A DNA stretch of 64,000 nucleotides from CAVQBJ01 sp963710725 (lineage in GTDB: Bacteria; Actinomycetota; Thermoleophilia; Solirubrobacterales; Solirubrobacteraceae), in the NCBI GenBank assembly GCA_963710725.1, contig CAVQBJ010000001.1, forward strand, positions 310,001 to 374,000, written 5' to 3'. Below the pieces are notes generated by a model. That model searched no databases. It was not told the origin of the DNA and worked only from the letters and a program-made list of their open reading frames with translations. Shown here piece after piece: positions 53,220-62,081 of this stretch. Numbering within the stretch: the first letter of the stretch is position 1; each line of letters begins with the position of its first letter. Made by a program: the position numbers and the translations under genes.

Positions 53220-53842
53220 CGCCCACCTCCGAGCAGCCGCGGCCACTCACGGCGGGCGTCGTGCGCGTCCTGCTCGCGTGCCTCGTCGCCGCCGTAGACG
53301 ATCTCGTCGAAGCGCCGAGCGAGCCCGTCGAAGCGCTCGGAGTGAAGCGCCCGGCGCAGTTGCGCGTTCGGCGTGGAGGCGGCGGCCTCGATGAGCTCCT
53401 GTTCGGAGAGGCGCATCAGCCCAGCTTGAAAGCGCAGCCGGACGGCGTCCTGCCAGCGGCCGTCGCGCTCGGCCTCGGTCGCCTCGCGCTCGAGCGTCTC
53501 GGCGCTCACCCGCGCTCCGCGGGGAAGCGCGGTGCCGCCGGCCTCGTGCAGGATGCGGCCCGTGCTGCGCGCGGTGAGCGTGGCGATCGCGGCGAGGACG
53601 ATGACCGCGATGATCGTCCACAGGACCGCGCGTCCGCCCGGCAGCGAGCCGGCGATGCTGTTGAAGGTGTCGTCGATGCGCTGGCCGATCGGGTGCCACA
53701 GCTTGCCGATGGCATGGAGGAAGCCGTGCAGCGGTCGGGGGATCGGCGCGGCGTGGAATCGCGACTCGGCGAGGATGTCTCGGGCGGCCCGGCGCGCCGC
53801 CACGGCCCCCCCGAGCGGGCCGCTGGTGAGCGCCGAGGTCAT
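53216..53842 (-). CDS. DUF4129 membrane protein
   Basis: 208 residues, one central helix (AVLWTIIAVIVLAAIATLTA) and a C-terminal cytoplasmic domain with the DUF4129 pattern EREATEAERDGRWQDAVRLR and SERFDGLARRFDEIVYGGDE. It overlaps both neighbours by 4 bases. In other genomes this domain is joined to transglutaminase-like proteins; here it is separate. Confidence 0.86.
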   Translation of the reverse strand: MTSALTSGPLGGAVAARRAARDILAESRFHAAPIPRPLHGFLHAIGKLWHPIGQRIDDTFNSIAGSLPGGRAVLWTIIAVIVLAAIATLTARSTGRILHEAGGTALPRGARVSAETLEREATEAERDGRWQDAVRLRFQAGLMRLSEQELIEAAASTPNAQLRRALHSERFDGLARRFDEIVYGGDEAREQDAHDARREWPRLLGGGR

Positions 53843-54867
53843 CGACCGAACGGTGACGGCGGCTCGTCGGCGGGCGCGGTGGCCGGCGGGGGTGGCGGCG
53901 GGGGTGGCAGCGGTGCCGGACCGCTGCCGGCGAGCGCGCCCCCGTCCGGAGGGGCCCAGCCGGGCGGTGGCGGCCAGAAGGGCGGCCCGCCCGGCCGGCC
54001 GACCGAGTCGGGGCCGAGATAGGCCGGACCGGGAAGCGCGGCGCTGTCGATTCCGAGCTGCCCGGCGAGCACCTCGAGGTCATAGCCCTCCTTGCGCACG
54101 CGCAGGTCGTAATAGAGCACCGTACGCACGGCGGCCTGGAAGGGCTGCGCGATCACCGAGGCGATCGCCCCCGCGATGGTGACCAGCGCGACACCGACGA
54201 CGACCGAGTCCGACGTGCTGAAGACGATCGCCAGCAGGACGCCCTGGAAGATCGCGGCGAAGACGCCGACGAACACGGTGGCCAGGACGATGGCGGCGGA
54301 GGTCGGCCACCAGCGTCCGCGCACGAGCGCGCGCGAGCGGCGCAGCGCCTTGTAGCCCTTCGTTCCCTCGATGAGCAGCACCGGCGTCGACAGCGCCCAG
54401 GCTCCGTACAGGTAGATACCCGGGACGACGAACGCGAAGAACGCGATCACGAGCAGGAGGCTCATCACGATCGTCAGCCACAGCAGGGAGGGCAGCCGGC
54501 GCAGCGCGAACCGCAGCGACGCCCGAAAGCCGGTCGGCTGATCGAGGTAGACGTCGCTGACCGCCTTCACACAGGCCGCCGAGACGAGCAGACCCGCGAT
54601 GAGGCCGGCCACGTCGAGGAGGAGGCTGGCTCCGGTGCGTGCGGCCTGGTCGGCGGCGGGCTGGGTGCTGCCCAGCGCGGCGATACCGCCCGGCAGGTCG
54701 CTCGAGTTCGGGATGATCGAGAGCAGGACGAGGCCGGTGAGGATCTGGACCGGCACCACGACCACCGCGGCGAGGCCGATCAGGGTGCGCGCGTTCGAGG
54801 TGTAGATCTTGATGCTCGCGTCGAGGATCTCGCCAACCCTCAGCGGCCGCAACGCGGGCGCACTCAT
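53839..54867 (-). CDS. polytopic membrane protein, first gene of the MoxR-DUF58 cluster
   Basis: 342 residues, about six helices, ATG 54867. The N-terminus RPLRVGEILDASIKIYTSNA resembles the membrane domain found with glycerophosphodiester phosphodiesterases and in YciC-like proteins. The middle repeats amphipathic stretches (GYKALRRSRALVRGRWWPTS). The C-terminal 70 residues are Pro/Gly/Ala-rich. No catalytic domain. Likely an envelope or membrane-organising factor, by operon context only. Confidence 0.8.
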   Translation of the reverse strand: MSAPALRPLRVGEILDASIKIYTSNARTLIGLAAVVVVPVQILTGLVLLSIIPNSSDLPGGIAALGSTQPAADQAARTGASLLLDVAGLIAGLLVSAACVKAVSDVYLDQPTGFRASLRFALRRLPSLLWLTIVMSLLLVIAFFAFVVPGIYLYGAWALSTPVLLIEGTKGYKALRRSRALVRGRWWPTSAAIVLATVFVGVFAAIFQGVLLAIVFSTSDSVVVGVALVTIAGAIASVIAQPFQAAVRTVLYYDLRVRKEGYDLEVLAGQLGIDSAALPGPAYLGPDSVGRPGGPPFWPPPPGWAPPDGGALAGSGPAPLPPPPPPPPATAPADEPPSPFGR

Positions 54868-54906
54868 GCGCGGGACGATAATCCCGGCGCGGACGACTCC
54901 CGGGCG

Positions 54907-55485
54907 CTACGGACGGATGGCCGCGCGCTCGACCTCCGCGCGCACGACGCAGCCCGCGAGGTGGTCGTTCACGAGACCGCACGCCTGCATGAGTGCGTAC
55001 GCGGTCGTCGGTCCGACAAAGGCGAAGCCCCGCGTCTTCAGCTCGCGCGCGAGCGCCCGCGACTCGGCCGTGAGCGCCGGCACCTCGGCGAAGCTCGCCG
55101 GAGCGGCGCGCGGAGGCGGGGCGTGCGACCAGACGAGCTCGGCCAGGCCGCCACCCTCGCGCAGCGCGACGGTGGCCCGCGCGTTCGTGATCGCGGCGGC
55201 GATCTTCGCCCGGTTGCGCACGATCGCGGCGTCGTCGAGCAGGCGCTCGGTGTCGCGGTCGTCAAAGGCGGCGACGGCGTCGGGAACGAAGCCGGCGAAC
55301 GCGGCGCGGAAGCCCTCGCGCTTGCGCAGGATGGTGAGCCACGAGAGGCCGGATTGGAAGGCCTCGAGGCACAGGCGCTCGTACAGCGCGCGCTCGTCGC
55401 GCACAGGCCGGCCCCACTCGAGGTCGTGGTAGTCGCGATACAGCGGGTCGTCGCCGCCGAAGCAACGCTGCACGGGAGTGCTCAC
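54907..55485 (-). CDS. tag: DNA-3-methyladenine glycosylase I
   Basis: 192 residues from GTG 55485. Base-excision enzyme removing 3-methyladenine. QRCFGGDDPLYRDYHDLEWG gives the zinc Cys and His, and NDHLAGCVVR the other His and Cys. ALYERLCLEAFQSGLSWLTI with ILRKREGFRAAFAGF is the family core. Trp in the usual RCxW motif is replaced by Phe-Gly. It ends 39 bases before the membrane protein gene start region; no DNA-repair partner nearby. Confidence 0.94.
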   Translation of the reverse strand: MSTPVQRCFGGDDPLYRDYHDLEWGRPVRDERALYERLCLEAFQSGLSWLTILRKREGFRAAFAGFVPDAVAAFDDRDTERLLDDAAIVRNRAKIAAAITNARATVALREGGGLAELVWSHAPPPRAAPASFAEVPALTAESRALARELKTRGFAFVGPTTAYALMQACGLVNDHLAGCVVRAEVERAAIRP

Positions 55486-55490
55486 CGAGC

Positions 55491-56378
55491 TCAGATGATG
55501 ACGATCGGCGTCCCGATCGGCACGAGCCCGTACAGGCGCGTGATGTCGGCGTTGCGCAGGCGCACGCACCCGTGCGACGGATCCCCGGGAACGAGGTTGG
55601 GCTGATCGGTCCCGTGGATGCCGATGATGCCCCCGCCGGGCCAGTCGGTCTCGGTCGTCGAGTAGTCGCTGGTCCCGATGGCGAATGGGCCGTAGAGCGG
55701 GACCGGGGGGTTGACCGGGAACTTCTCGCGCACCCAGAACCGTCCCGTCGGCGTCGGCGTGCTCGGCTTGCCGATGCCCACCGGGGCTTGGAAGATCACC
55801 CTGCCCTTGTCGAACAGCGTCAGCCGCTTGGTCGACAGGTTCACGGTGATGAGCGTGCGCACGACCGTGAAGTTCGTGAGGTCGTCCTCGGGCACCCAGC
55901 CGGTGACGCCGTTCGGTCGCATCGGCACGTCGATGTGCACCCAGGTCGTGCCGTACTTGTCGACCTCTTCGTCGATCAGCTCGTAGACCTCGGGCAGGCC
56001 GTCCTCGGTGAACAGGTGCAGGTGGGCAACGGTGCGGTCGTGTGACGCCGGACCCGAGTGGATCGGCGTCCCGGGGAGCGCCGTCCCGGCCCAGCGCGTG
56101 TAGTCGTGGGCGATGTCCGAGAGCGCGATCGGGACACCGATCGGCGTCGTGGTCGTCGTCGAGCTCGTCGTCGTTGTCGTGGTCGTCGCCGGATCGGCGG
56201 CGCCCGCCGGAGCGGGCGGGGGTGTCGTCGTGGTGGTGGTCGTGGTGGTCGTCGTGGTGGCCGGAGGCGCGGCGGCCGCGTGGGCCACGCCGCCACCGAG
56301 CAGCACGCTGACGGCGAGCCCGATCAGACCCGGTCGGGCCCGACCGAGGCGCGCTGCGATGTCACCCTTTTGGCCCAC
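55491..56378 (-). CDS. L,D-transpeptidase (YkuD) with threonine tract
   Basis: 295 residues from GTG 56378, exported by a signal peptide (GLAVSVLLGGGVAHAAAA). A Thr/Pro tract of about 35 residues follows, encoded by a run of near-identical triplets. An SH3-like part precedes the YkuD domain, residues 170-295, with IGIHGTDQPNLVPGDPSHGC and CVRL, giving catalytic Cys and His. It would form 3-3 peptidoglycan cross-links or attach wall proteins. It lies 5 bases from tag and 129 bases from an LPXTG wall protein. Confidence 0.92.
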   Translation of the reverse strand: MGQKGDIAARLGRARPGLIGLAVSVLLGGGVAHAAAAPPATTTTTTTTTTTTPPPAPAGAADPATTTTTTTSSTTTTTPIGVPIALSDIAHDYTRWAGTALPGTPIHSGPASHDRTVAHLHLFTEDGLPEVYELIDEEVDKYGTTWVHIDVPMRPNGVTGWVPEDDLTNFTVVRTLITVNLSTKRLTLFDKGRVIFQAPVGIGKPSTPTPTGRFWVREKFPVNPPVPLYGPFAIGTSDYSTTETDWPGGGIIGIHGTDQPNLVPGDPSHGCVRLRNADITRLYGLVPIGTPIVII

Positions 56379-56507
56379 TGATGTTCGTTATAGCGGCGGC
56401 TGCCGGGCGAATGGCCCCGTCGCACGGGCGCTCTCACGGCCGGCAGGGGGAGTTTGCGACGCTTTGGCGCGGGCTGACGCGGAATGAGCGGGAGGCCCCG
56501 GCGGGGG

Positions 56508-57137
56508 CTAGCGCCGATTCCGCGCGGCGCGGGCCTGCTGGCGCACCAGGGCCCAGCGCAGCGAGAGTCCGCCGAGCAGTGCCGCCAGGCCGAGGGTGAG
56601 GATCAGCGGCACCTGGCCGCCCGTGCGCGGCAGGGTGCTCAAGGTCTCGGCCGGCGCGAGCTCCGTGGTGAGCGCGGTCTCGGTGTCGCTCGTTGTCACG
56701 ACCGGATTACTCGGTGCGAGACTCCCCGACGAGGTCCCCTTGGTGCCCGATTGGGCCGCGGCCTTGTGCTGCTTGTGGTGGGCGGCGCTCGTCGTGGTCA
56801 CGGTCGTCGCCGTCGTCGTCGTGACCGCGGCGGTCGTCGTCACGGTCGTCGTGCCGGTCGTCTCCACCGGCGCCACGCTTCCCGCCGCCGACGGGCATCC
56901 GGCGGCCGGCGCCGGGATGATGTCGCCCTCGCCGCTGCTGTAGTTGGAGAGGTCGGACTGGCTGACGCGGATCTCGACGTACGGGGCGCTCGGGTTACCG
57001 GTCGCCTCGCAGATGAGGACCGTCGCCGGCGTCTGGGCGGCCGCGGTGCCGGCTCCGGCGCCGCCGACGACGGCCGCGGCCAACAGGAACACCAGCGCGC
57101 CACGGCACCGGTGGCGAGGAACGGGACGGCTCAGCAT
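56508..57137 (-). CDS. LPXTG-anchored threonine-rich wall protein
   Basis: 209 residues from ATG 57137. Signal peptide (GALVFLLAAAVVGGAGAG), a short N-terminal domain of about 60 residues with two Cys (VLICEATGN, AAGCPSAAG), a Thr/Val tract (ETTGTTTVTTTAAVTTTT), then LPRTG at about 169-173 followed by one helix and a basic tail (WALVRQQARAARNRR). This is a complete sortase sorting signal. No sortase gene is in the window. Probably a stalk-like surface protein. Confidence 0.87.
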   Translation of the reverse strand: MLSRPVPRHRCRGALVFLLAAAVVGGAGAGTAAAQTPATVLICEATGNPSAPYVEIRVSQSDLSNYSSGEGDIIPAPAAGCPSAAGSVAPVETTGTTTVTTTAAVTTTTATTVTTTSAAHHKQHKAAAQSGTKGTSSGSLAPSNPVVTTSDTETALTTELAPAETLSTLPRTGGQVPLILTLGLAALLGGLSLRWALVRQQARAARNRR

Positions 57138-57247
57138 GTGGGGATACCTCCGCGATACGCGCGGTCGTGGCGGCAACGAACGAGCGGACAGTAACCGATC
57201 CCGCGGGCGGGCCGCGCCGCGAGGTGCCAGACCGCCGATCGCCACGC

Positions 57248-58612
57248 TCACGCGATGGCCGGCGTCTCCGGCAGCCGCGCGAGCGCGTCCCGCATATCCG
57301 CCTCGGAGAACTCCGGATCCTCAAGCGTGCCGGCGAGATAGGCGTCGTAGGCGGACAGGTCGAAATGGCCGTGGCCACAGAGGTTGAAGAGGATCACGCG
57401 CGCCTCGCCGGCCTCGCGTGCCGCCTCGGCCTCCTCGATCGCCGCCCGGATTGCGTGCGCCGGCTCGGGCGCCGGCAGGATGCCCTCGTGGCGCGCGAAG
57501 CGCACGGCGGCCGCGAACGTTTCGTTCTGGTGGTACGCGCGCGCCTCGACGAGGCCCGCCTTGACGAGTCCGCACACGATCGGCGAGTCGCCGTGGTAGC
57601 GCAGCCCGCCGGCGTGGACCGGCGGCGGAACGAAGTCGTGGCCGAGCGTGTACATCGGCATGAGAGGGGTCAGGCCGGCCGTGTCGCCGAAGTCATAGCG
57701 ATAGACCCCGCGCGTCAACGTCGGGCACGCGGCCGGCTCGGCGCCGATGAAGCGCGTCGTGGCCTGCCCGCGCAGCACGCGGCGGACGAAGGGGAAGGCG
57801 ATCCCCGCGAAGTTCGAGCCGCCACCGACACAGCCGATCACCACGTCGGGCTCCTCGCCGGCCATCTGCAGCTGCGCGATGGCCTCCTGACCGATCACGG
57901 TCTGGTGCAGGCACACGTGGTTGAGCACCGAGCCGAGTGAGTAGTTCGTGTCGTCGCGCTGGGCCGCCACCTCGACCGCCTCGGAGATCGCGATGCCGAG
58001 CGAGCCGGTCGGATGGCCCTGCTGGGCGCGTCCGGACTCGGTGAGCGTGCTCGGGGAGCGGTGGACGGTCGCTCCCCAGGTCTGCATCAGCGATCGCCGG
58101 TAGGGCTTCTGGTCATAGCTCGACCCGACCATGAACACCTCGCAGTCCAGGCCGAACAGCGAGCACGCGAAGGCCAGCGAGGACCCCCACTGGCCGGCGC
58201 CGGTTTCGGTGGCCAGGCGCTTGATCCCGGCGCGCGCGTTCTCGTAGGCCTGCGGCACCGCCGTGTTGGGCTTGTGCGAGCCCGCCGGCGAGACCCCCTC
58301 GTACTTGAAGTAGATGTGGGCCGGCGTGTCGAGGTCGCGCTCGAGGCGCCGCGCTCGATACAGCGGCGTCGGGCGCCACAGCTTGTACGTCTCGCGGACC
58401 TCCTCGGGGATCTCGATCTCGGGCTCGGGCGAGACCTCCTGCCCGATGAGCGCGAGCGGGAAGATCGGCGTGAGGTCGGGCGGCCCCGCTGGCTCCATCG
58501 TCTGCGGGTTGAGCGGGGGCAACGGCTCGCCGGGCAGGTCGGGGAGCAGGTTGATCCAATGCGTCGGAATCTCGCGCTCCGCAAGCAGGTACTTCACCGT
58601 CTCGTCGCTCAT
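57248..58612 (-). CDS. trpB2: tryptophan synthase beta-like protein, TrpB2 type
   Basis: 454 residues from ATG 58612, PLP enzyme that condenses indole and serine, in the TrpB2 branch known for lacking or loosely binding TrpA. LWRPTPLYRARRLERDL precedes the PLP Lys at residue 114 in AGSHKPNTA. The phosphate loop is CVGGGSNFAGIAF. The N-terminal extension with WINLLPDLPGEPLPPLNPQT is typical of TrpB2. No other trp gene is near, so it may salvage indole or act as serine deaminase. An open frame continues upstream, antisense to the ComF-like gene. Confidence 0.93.
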   Translation of the reverse strand: MSDETVKYLLAEREIPTHWINLLPDLPGEPLPPLNPQTMEPAGPPDLTPIFPLALIGQEVSPEPEIEIPEEVRETYKLWRPTPLYRARRLERDLDTPAHIYFKYEGVSPAGSHKPNTAVPQAYENARAGIKRLATETGAGQWGSSLAFACSLFGLDCEVFMVGSSYDQKPYRRSLMQTWGATVHRSPSTLTESGRAQQGHPTGSLGIAISEAVEVAAQRDDTNYSLGSVLNHVCLHQTVIGQEAIAQLQMAGEEPDVVIGCVGGGSNFAGIAFPFVRRVLRGQATTRFIGAEPAACPTLTRGVYRYDFGDTAGLTPLMPMYTLGHDFVPPPVHAGGLRYHGDSPIVCGLVKAGLVEARAYHQNETFAAAVRFARHEGILPAPEPAHAIRAAIEEAEAAREAGEARVILFNLCGHGHFDLSAYDAYLAGTLEDPEFSEADMRDALARLPETPAIA

Positions 58613-58709
58613 CGTCCCTCCGGTCGCTCGCTCGGCATCCCCGAGGGGCAGCCTAGACCTCTCGCCGCCCACGTGTCCCGGCGTGCACGCCGTCGTCGGA
58701 GGAACAGCC

Positions 58710-59438
58710 GTGGTCGACTCCAGACGGCTCGACGCCGCGTGTCGTGCGTACGCCCCGGCGCTCGTCAACCCTCCGCCGCCCGATCTGGGCGTCTGCGATG
58801 CCTGCCGAGGTCCTGCGGCGGCCCACGCGCGGATGTGCTCGAGCTGCCGGCGCATGCCGGCCCTGCTGGACGTGGTGCTGCCGATCTCGTGGTCGGTCGC
58901 CGGCGGACCGCTGAACCGGGTGCTGCGCGCGTACAAGGACGATCCGCTCGACGTCGTACGGCGGGAGTCGGCGGCCGGTCTGGCGGCCGTACTGGAGCGA
59001 TTCCTGTGCGAGCACGAGGCCTGCGCGGCCGCGGCGGCCGGGGTGGCGCGGTTCTCCCTTGTCACGACAGTGCCCGCGCGCGCCGATCGCAACCGGGGTC
59101 CCCTGCGCGCGCTCGTGCGCGGGAGTCCGAGCGTCGTCGGTCGCTACGCGCGCTCGCTCGCCTCCGCCGGCGGCCGGCCACCGCCCCATCGCTTCGTCGC
59201 CGATCGCTTTCGCGCGCTGACCCGGGTCGAGGGGGCGGCGGTGCTGCTCATCGATGACACGTGGACAACGGGCGCGAGCGCGCAGTCGGCGGCTCACGTG
59301 CTCAAGCGAGCGGGGGCCCGCCGCGTGGCCCTCATCGTCATCGGGCGGCATGTGAATGCGGGGTTCGATGACGGCTGCGCATGGTTGCGATGCGCCCCGC
59401 CGTTTCGGTGGGACACGTGCGCTGTGCATCGGCGGTGA
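58710..59438 (+). CDS. ComF-like phosphoribosyltransferase-domain protein
   Basis: 242 residues from GTG 58710, chosen for its GGAGGA 7 bases upstream. Cys pairs CDACRGP and CSSCRRMP could form a small zinc site as in ComF. The PRPP motif appears as AVLLIDDTWTTGASAQSAAH. RAYKDDPLDVVRRESAAG matches the ComF middle. Members help DNA uptake or are uncharacterised. The C-terminus beyond residue 215 (CAWLRCAPPFRWDTCAVHRR) is additional. Divergent from trpB2. Confidence 0.82.
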   Translation: MVDSRRLDAACRAYAPALVNPPPPDLGVCDACRGPAAAHARMCSSCRRMPALLDVVLPISWSVAGGPLNRVLRAYKDDPLDVVRRESAAGLAAVLERFLCEHEACAAAAAGVARFSLVTTVPARADRNRGPLRALVRGSPSVVGRYARSLASAGGRPPPHRFVADRFRALTRVEGAAVLLIDDTWTTGASAQSAAHVLKRAGARRVALIVIGRHVNAGFDDGCAWLRCAPPFRWDTCAVHRR

Positions 59439-59510
59439 ACGGCGGATCGGTCGCCCGGCGGGCACGCTACCCTGCGCCATCGCCAACCCGTGACCGAAAG
59501 GAATCTCCCC

Positions 59511-59795
59511 ATGAACAAGTCCCAGTTGATCGAGGCGGTCGCCGCCGACAGCGGTCTCACGAAGGCCGACGCCGGACGGGCTATCGACTCGCTCGTGGGC
59601 ACGGTCTCGAAGACGTTGAAGAAGGGCGACGAGGTGGCGATCACCGGCTTCGGGAAGTTCTCGGTCGTGAAGCGCGCAGCGCGCCAGGGGGTCAACCCGC
59701 AGACCGGCGAGCGAGTGAAGATCAAGGCGTCCAAGGCGCCGAAGTTCTCGGCCGGGGCCACGCTGAAGGCGAGCGTCAGCGGCGCGCGCAAGTAG
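59511..59795 (+). CDS. HU-family DNA-binding protein
   Basis: 94 residues from ATG 59511 with AAAGGAA upstream. Histone-like nucleoid protein: MNKSQLIEAVAADSGLTKAD, GDEVAITGFGKFSVVKRAAR and the beta-arm QGVNPQTGERVKIKASKAPK. Length matches single-domain HU. It lacks the Lys/Pro/Ala-rich tail of mycobacterial HupB. Confidence 0.96.
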   Translation: MNKSQLIEAVAADSGLTKADAGRAIDSLVGTVSKTLKKGDEVAITGFGKFSVVKRAARQGVNPQTGERVKIKASKAPKFSAGATLKASVSGARK

Positions 59796-59815
59796 GCGTC
59801 TCAGTGGTCGTGAGT

Positions 59816-59843
59816 CGGCGGCGTCCGTTCGCGGGCGCCGCCG
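59816..59843 (+). terminator. hairpin between convergent HU and 3D-domain genes
   Basis: CGGCGGCG (59816-59823) and CGCCGCCG (59836-59843) pair perfectly over a 12-base loop, in the 48-base gap between converging genes. It could stop transcription from both sides; no T-run is present. Confidence 0.45.
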
Positions 59844-60623
59844 CTACCGACCGCGAGCACCGGGCGCGGAGGCGCGGCTCGTGCTCGCCGTGCTGCTCGG
59901 CAGGTGCGTTCCCGGGGGGAGCACGTACACGTCGGAGCCGAACAGCGTCACGCCGGGATCGGACGGGCTCGCCGGAGGCGGGCGGTAGACGTCGATATGA
60001 CGACCGACGATCGCGCCGCCGGTGTCCTCGGCCATGAACCAGCCGTGTCCCGGACCCGAGCGGTAGGCCGGCAGGTACACCCAGCTGCCGAGCGGGATGA
60101 GACTCGGGTCTACGGCGACGCTCTCCCAGTAGGTGAGCGGGCGTCCCGGCCCGGGCGCGAAGCTGACGCCCGGCAATGCGACGTAGCCCTTGCCGGGCCC
60201 GTTCGACCAGCCTCCGGCCTGCAGCGGGAAGGTGACGCCGCCGGCGGCGTTACGCCAGTAGCCGCCGGCTCGCCAGTACGGCGAATTGGCACCGAAGTCG
60301 GCGACGCTGCCAGTGAGGGTGACCCAGCCGCCCTGCCCGAGCGCGTCGATGTGCACGAACTGTCCGTTGTCGGCGATCCCGGTTCCTTGCATCGAGACTC
60401 CGTTCGCCGAGTACAGCCAGTCGATCGGGTACGTGCCCGGGAGCCCGGGGGCCGTCACGTCCTCGCCCCCGAACCACCATTCCGGCACCGGCCAGTACTG
60501 CGTCAGCTCGACACCTGTGACCCACGTCGGCTGACTGAGCGGGGCCGCGGTCACCGGCGCCGCGGCGAGCGCGGCGAATATGGCGATCGTCGCGCCGAGG
60601 GCCATGGAGCGTCGAAGGAGCAT
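59844..60623 (-). CDS. secreted 3D-domain protein
   Basis: 259 residues from ATG 60623, with signal peptide (LGATIAIFAALAAAPVTA). The C-terminal half has the 3D (Asp-Asp-Asp) domain pattern: VAVDPSLIPLGSWVYLPAYR then GWFMAEDTGGAIVGRHIDVY. This double-psi barrel occurs in MltA-like and Rpf-related wall-cleaving enzymes. The N-terminal half is aromatic and Gly-rich (ELTQYWPVPEWWFGGEDV, PYWRAGGYWRNAAGG), possibly a sugar-binding part. Probable peptidoglycan hydrolase. Confidence 0.86.
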   Translation of the reverse strand: MLLRRSMALGATIAIFAALAAAPVTAAPLSQPTWVTGVELTQYWPVPEWWFGGEDVTAPGLPGTYPIDWLYSANGVSMQGTGIADNGQFVHIDALGQGGWVTLTGSVADFGANSPYWRAGGYWRNAAGGVTFPLQAGGWSNGPGKGYVALPGVSFAPGPGRPLTYWESVAVDPSLIPLGSWVYLPAYRSGPGHGWFMAEDTGGAIVGRHIDVYRPPPASPSDPGVTLFGSDVYVLPPGTHLPSSTASTSRASAPGARGR

Positions 60624-60747
60624 GCTTCCAGGACAGACCGGCGCCGAAGGCGCTCAGCAACAGGTCGGGCCCCGCTGGGTGGACAACCGTCGTAGCTGGG
60701 CAAACGTGCGCAGGGTGACCGGTCGGCTCGGTGGTAGCGTCGGCACC

Positions 60748-61961
60748 ATGACGCTCGCGTCCGAGCTCGAGCTCGGAAGCTTCGACTACACCGATCCGGC
60801 ACTGCGCGGCGAGCGCTTTCACGCCGCCATGACCGAGGCACGCTCGGAGGGGTGGCTCGCGCGCGGGCCGTTCGGCTACATCGTCCTCGACCACGATGCG
60901 GCCGAGTTCTTCCTGCGCTCGCGCGACGCGACGTTCCCGGGCCTGAAGATCGCCGAGCTGTTCGAGCTCTCGGACGGGCCGCTGCACGAGCAGATCGAGC
61001 GCAACCTGCTGAACATCAACGGGGCCGATCATCGCCGCCTGCGCAATCTCGTCAACCCGGCGCTCTCGCCCCGCGCGGTGCAGCGCTACCGACCGGCGAT
61101 GCGCGGGTTCCTCGGCGAGCTCCTCGGCGCCGTCGCCGAGGCCGGCGCGTGCGACGTCGTGAGCGCGATCGCGCGCCCGTATCCCTCGCAGGTCATCGCC
61201 ACGGTGATGGGAGCGCCGCTCCAGGACGCCGATCGACTCCACCACTGGTCGAACGTGATCCAACGCCAGTTCGACGCGGCCAGCCTGCTCGAGGAGCGCG
61301 ACCTGATCGAGCAGGCCGTCGGCGAGTTCTACGAGTACGCCGCCGCGCTCCTGCGAGCCCGGCGCACGAGCCCGAGCGACGATCTCATCTCCGCGCTCAT
61401 CGCCGCCGAGTCAGAGGGCGAGCGGCTCTCGGACGTCGAGTGCATCAACCTTGTCTTCAACGTGCTCGTCGGCGGCGTCGACACGACCCAGAGCCAGCTC
61501 GCGCACGCCCTGCGCCTGTTCGCCGAGCATCCCGATCAGTGGCGCCGACTGGCCGAGGACACCGAGCTCGCGTCGGGTGCCGTCGAGGAGGTCCTGCGCT
61601 TCGAGCCCATCACCCCGTTCACGGCGCGCATCCTGCTCGCGCCGGTGGAGTACCGCGACGTCGCATTCCCGGAGGGGACGATCGTGATGGTCTGCACCTT
61701 CACCGGAAATCGCGAGCGGCGCGGCACGACTCCGCCGGCTTCGACATCGAGGCGCCGCGCGACGGCGCTCGTCTGCTCACCTTCGGCGCCGGCATGCACT
61801 ACTGCCTGGGCGCCAACCTCGCTCGCGCCGAGCTCGAGGAGGCCCTGTCCTTCCTGGCTCCGCGGATGCCCGACCTCGAGCTCGCCGGCGAGGTCGAGTA
61901 CGAGAGCATCATGGGCGTGTACGGCCTTGCCTCGCTGCCGGTGCGCTGGCGGACCGACTGA
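60748..61961 (+). CDS. cytochrome P450, split by a one-base frameshift
   Basis: Haem monooxygenase of the soluble bacterial CYP type; 404 residues once repaired, from ATG 60748. I-helix VFNVLVGGVDTTQSQLAHAL, K-helix EEVLRF, and haem loop LTFGAGMHYCLGANLARAEL are present, but the haem loop is read in another frame. The frame breaks after FTGNRE near 61715; adding one base gives NRDAARHDSAGFDIEAPRDG, the expected P450 sequence. Length is 3n-1, agreeing with a single missing base. Substrate unknown; no ferredoxin gene adjoins. Confidence 0.9.
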
Positions 61962-62081
61962 GCCGACCGCCCCCATCGCGGCGTAGCATTGCGCCGGCCC
62001 AGATGGTCACCGCTGCCCACCGCGGCTCGGCGCTCTCAGCACGACGCGCCGTTTGGTCCGCCTCGCGAGGAGGGGGCGTCG

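Noticed and set aside
56113..56487. Valine-rich plus-strand frame
   Set aside because: Complement of the threonine tract of the L,D-transpeptidase; low-complexity artefact.
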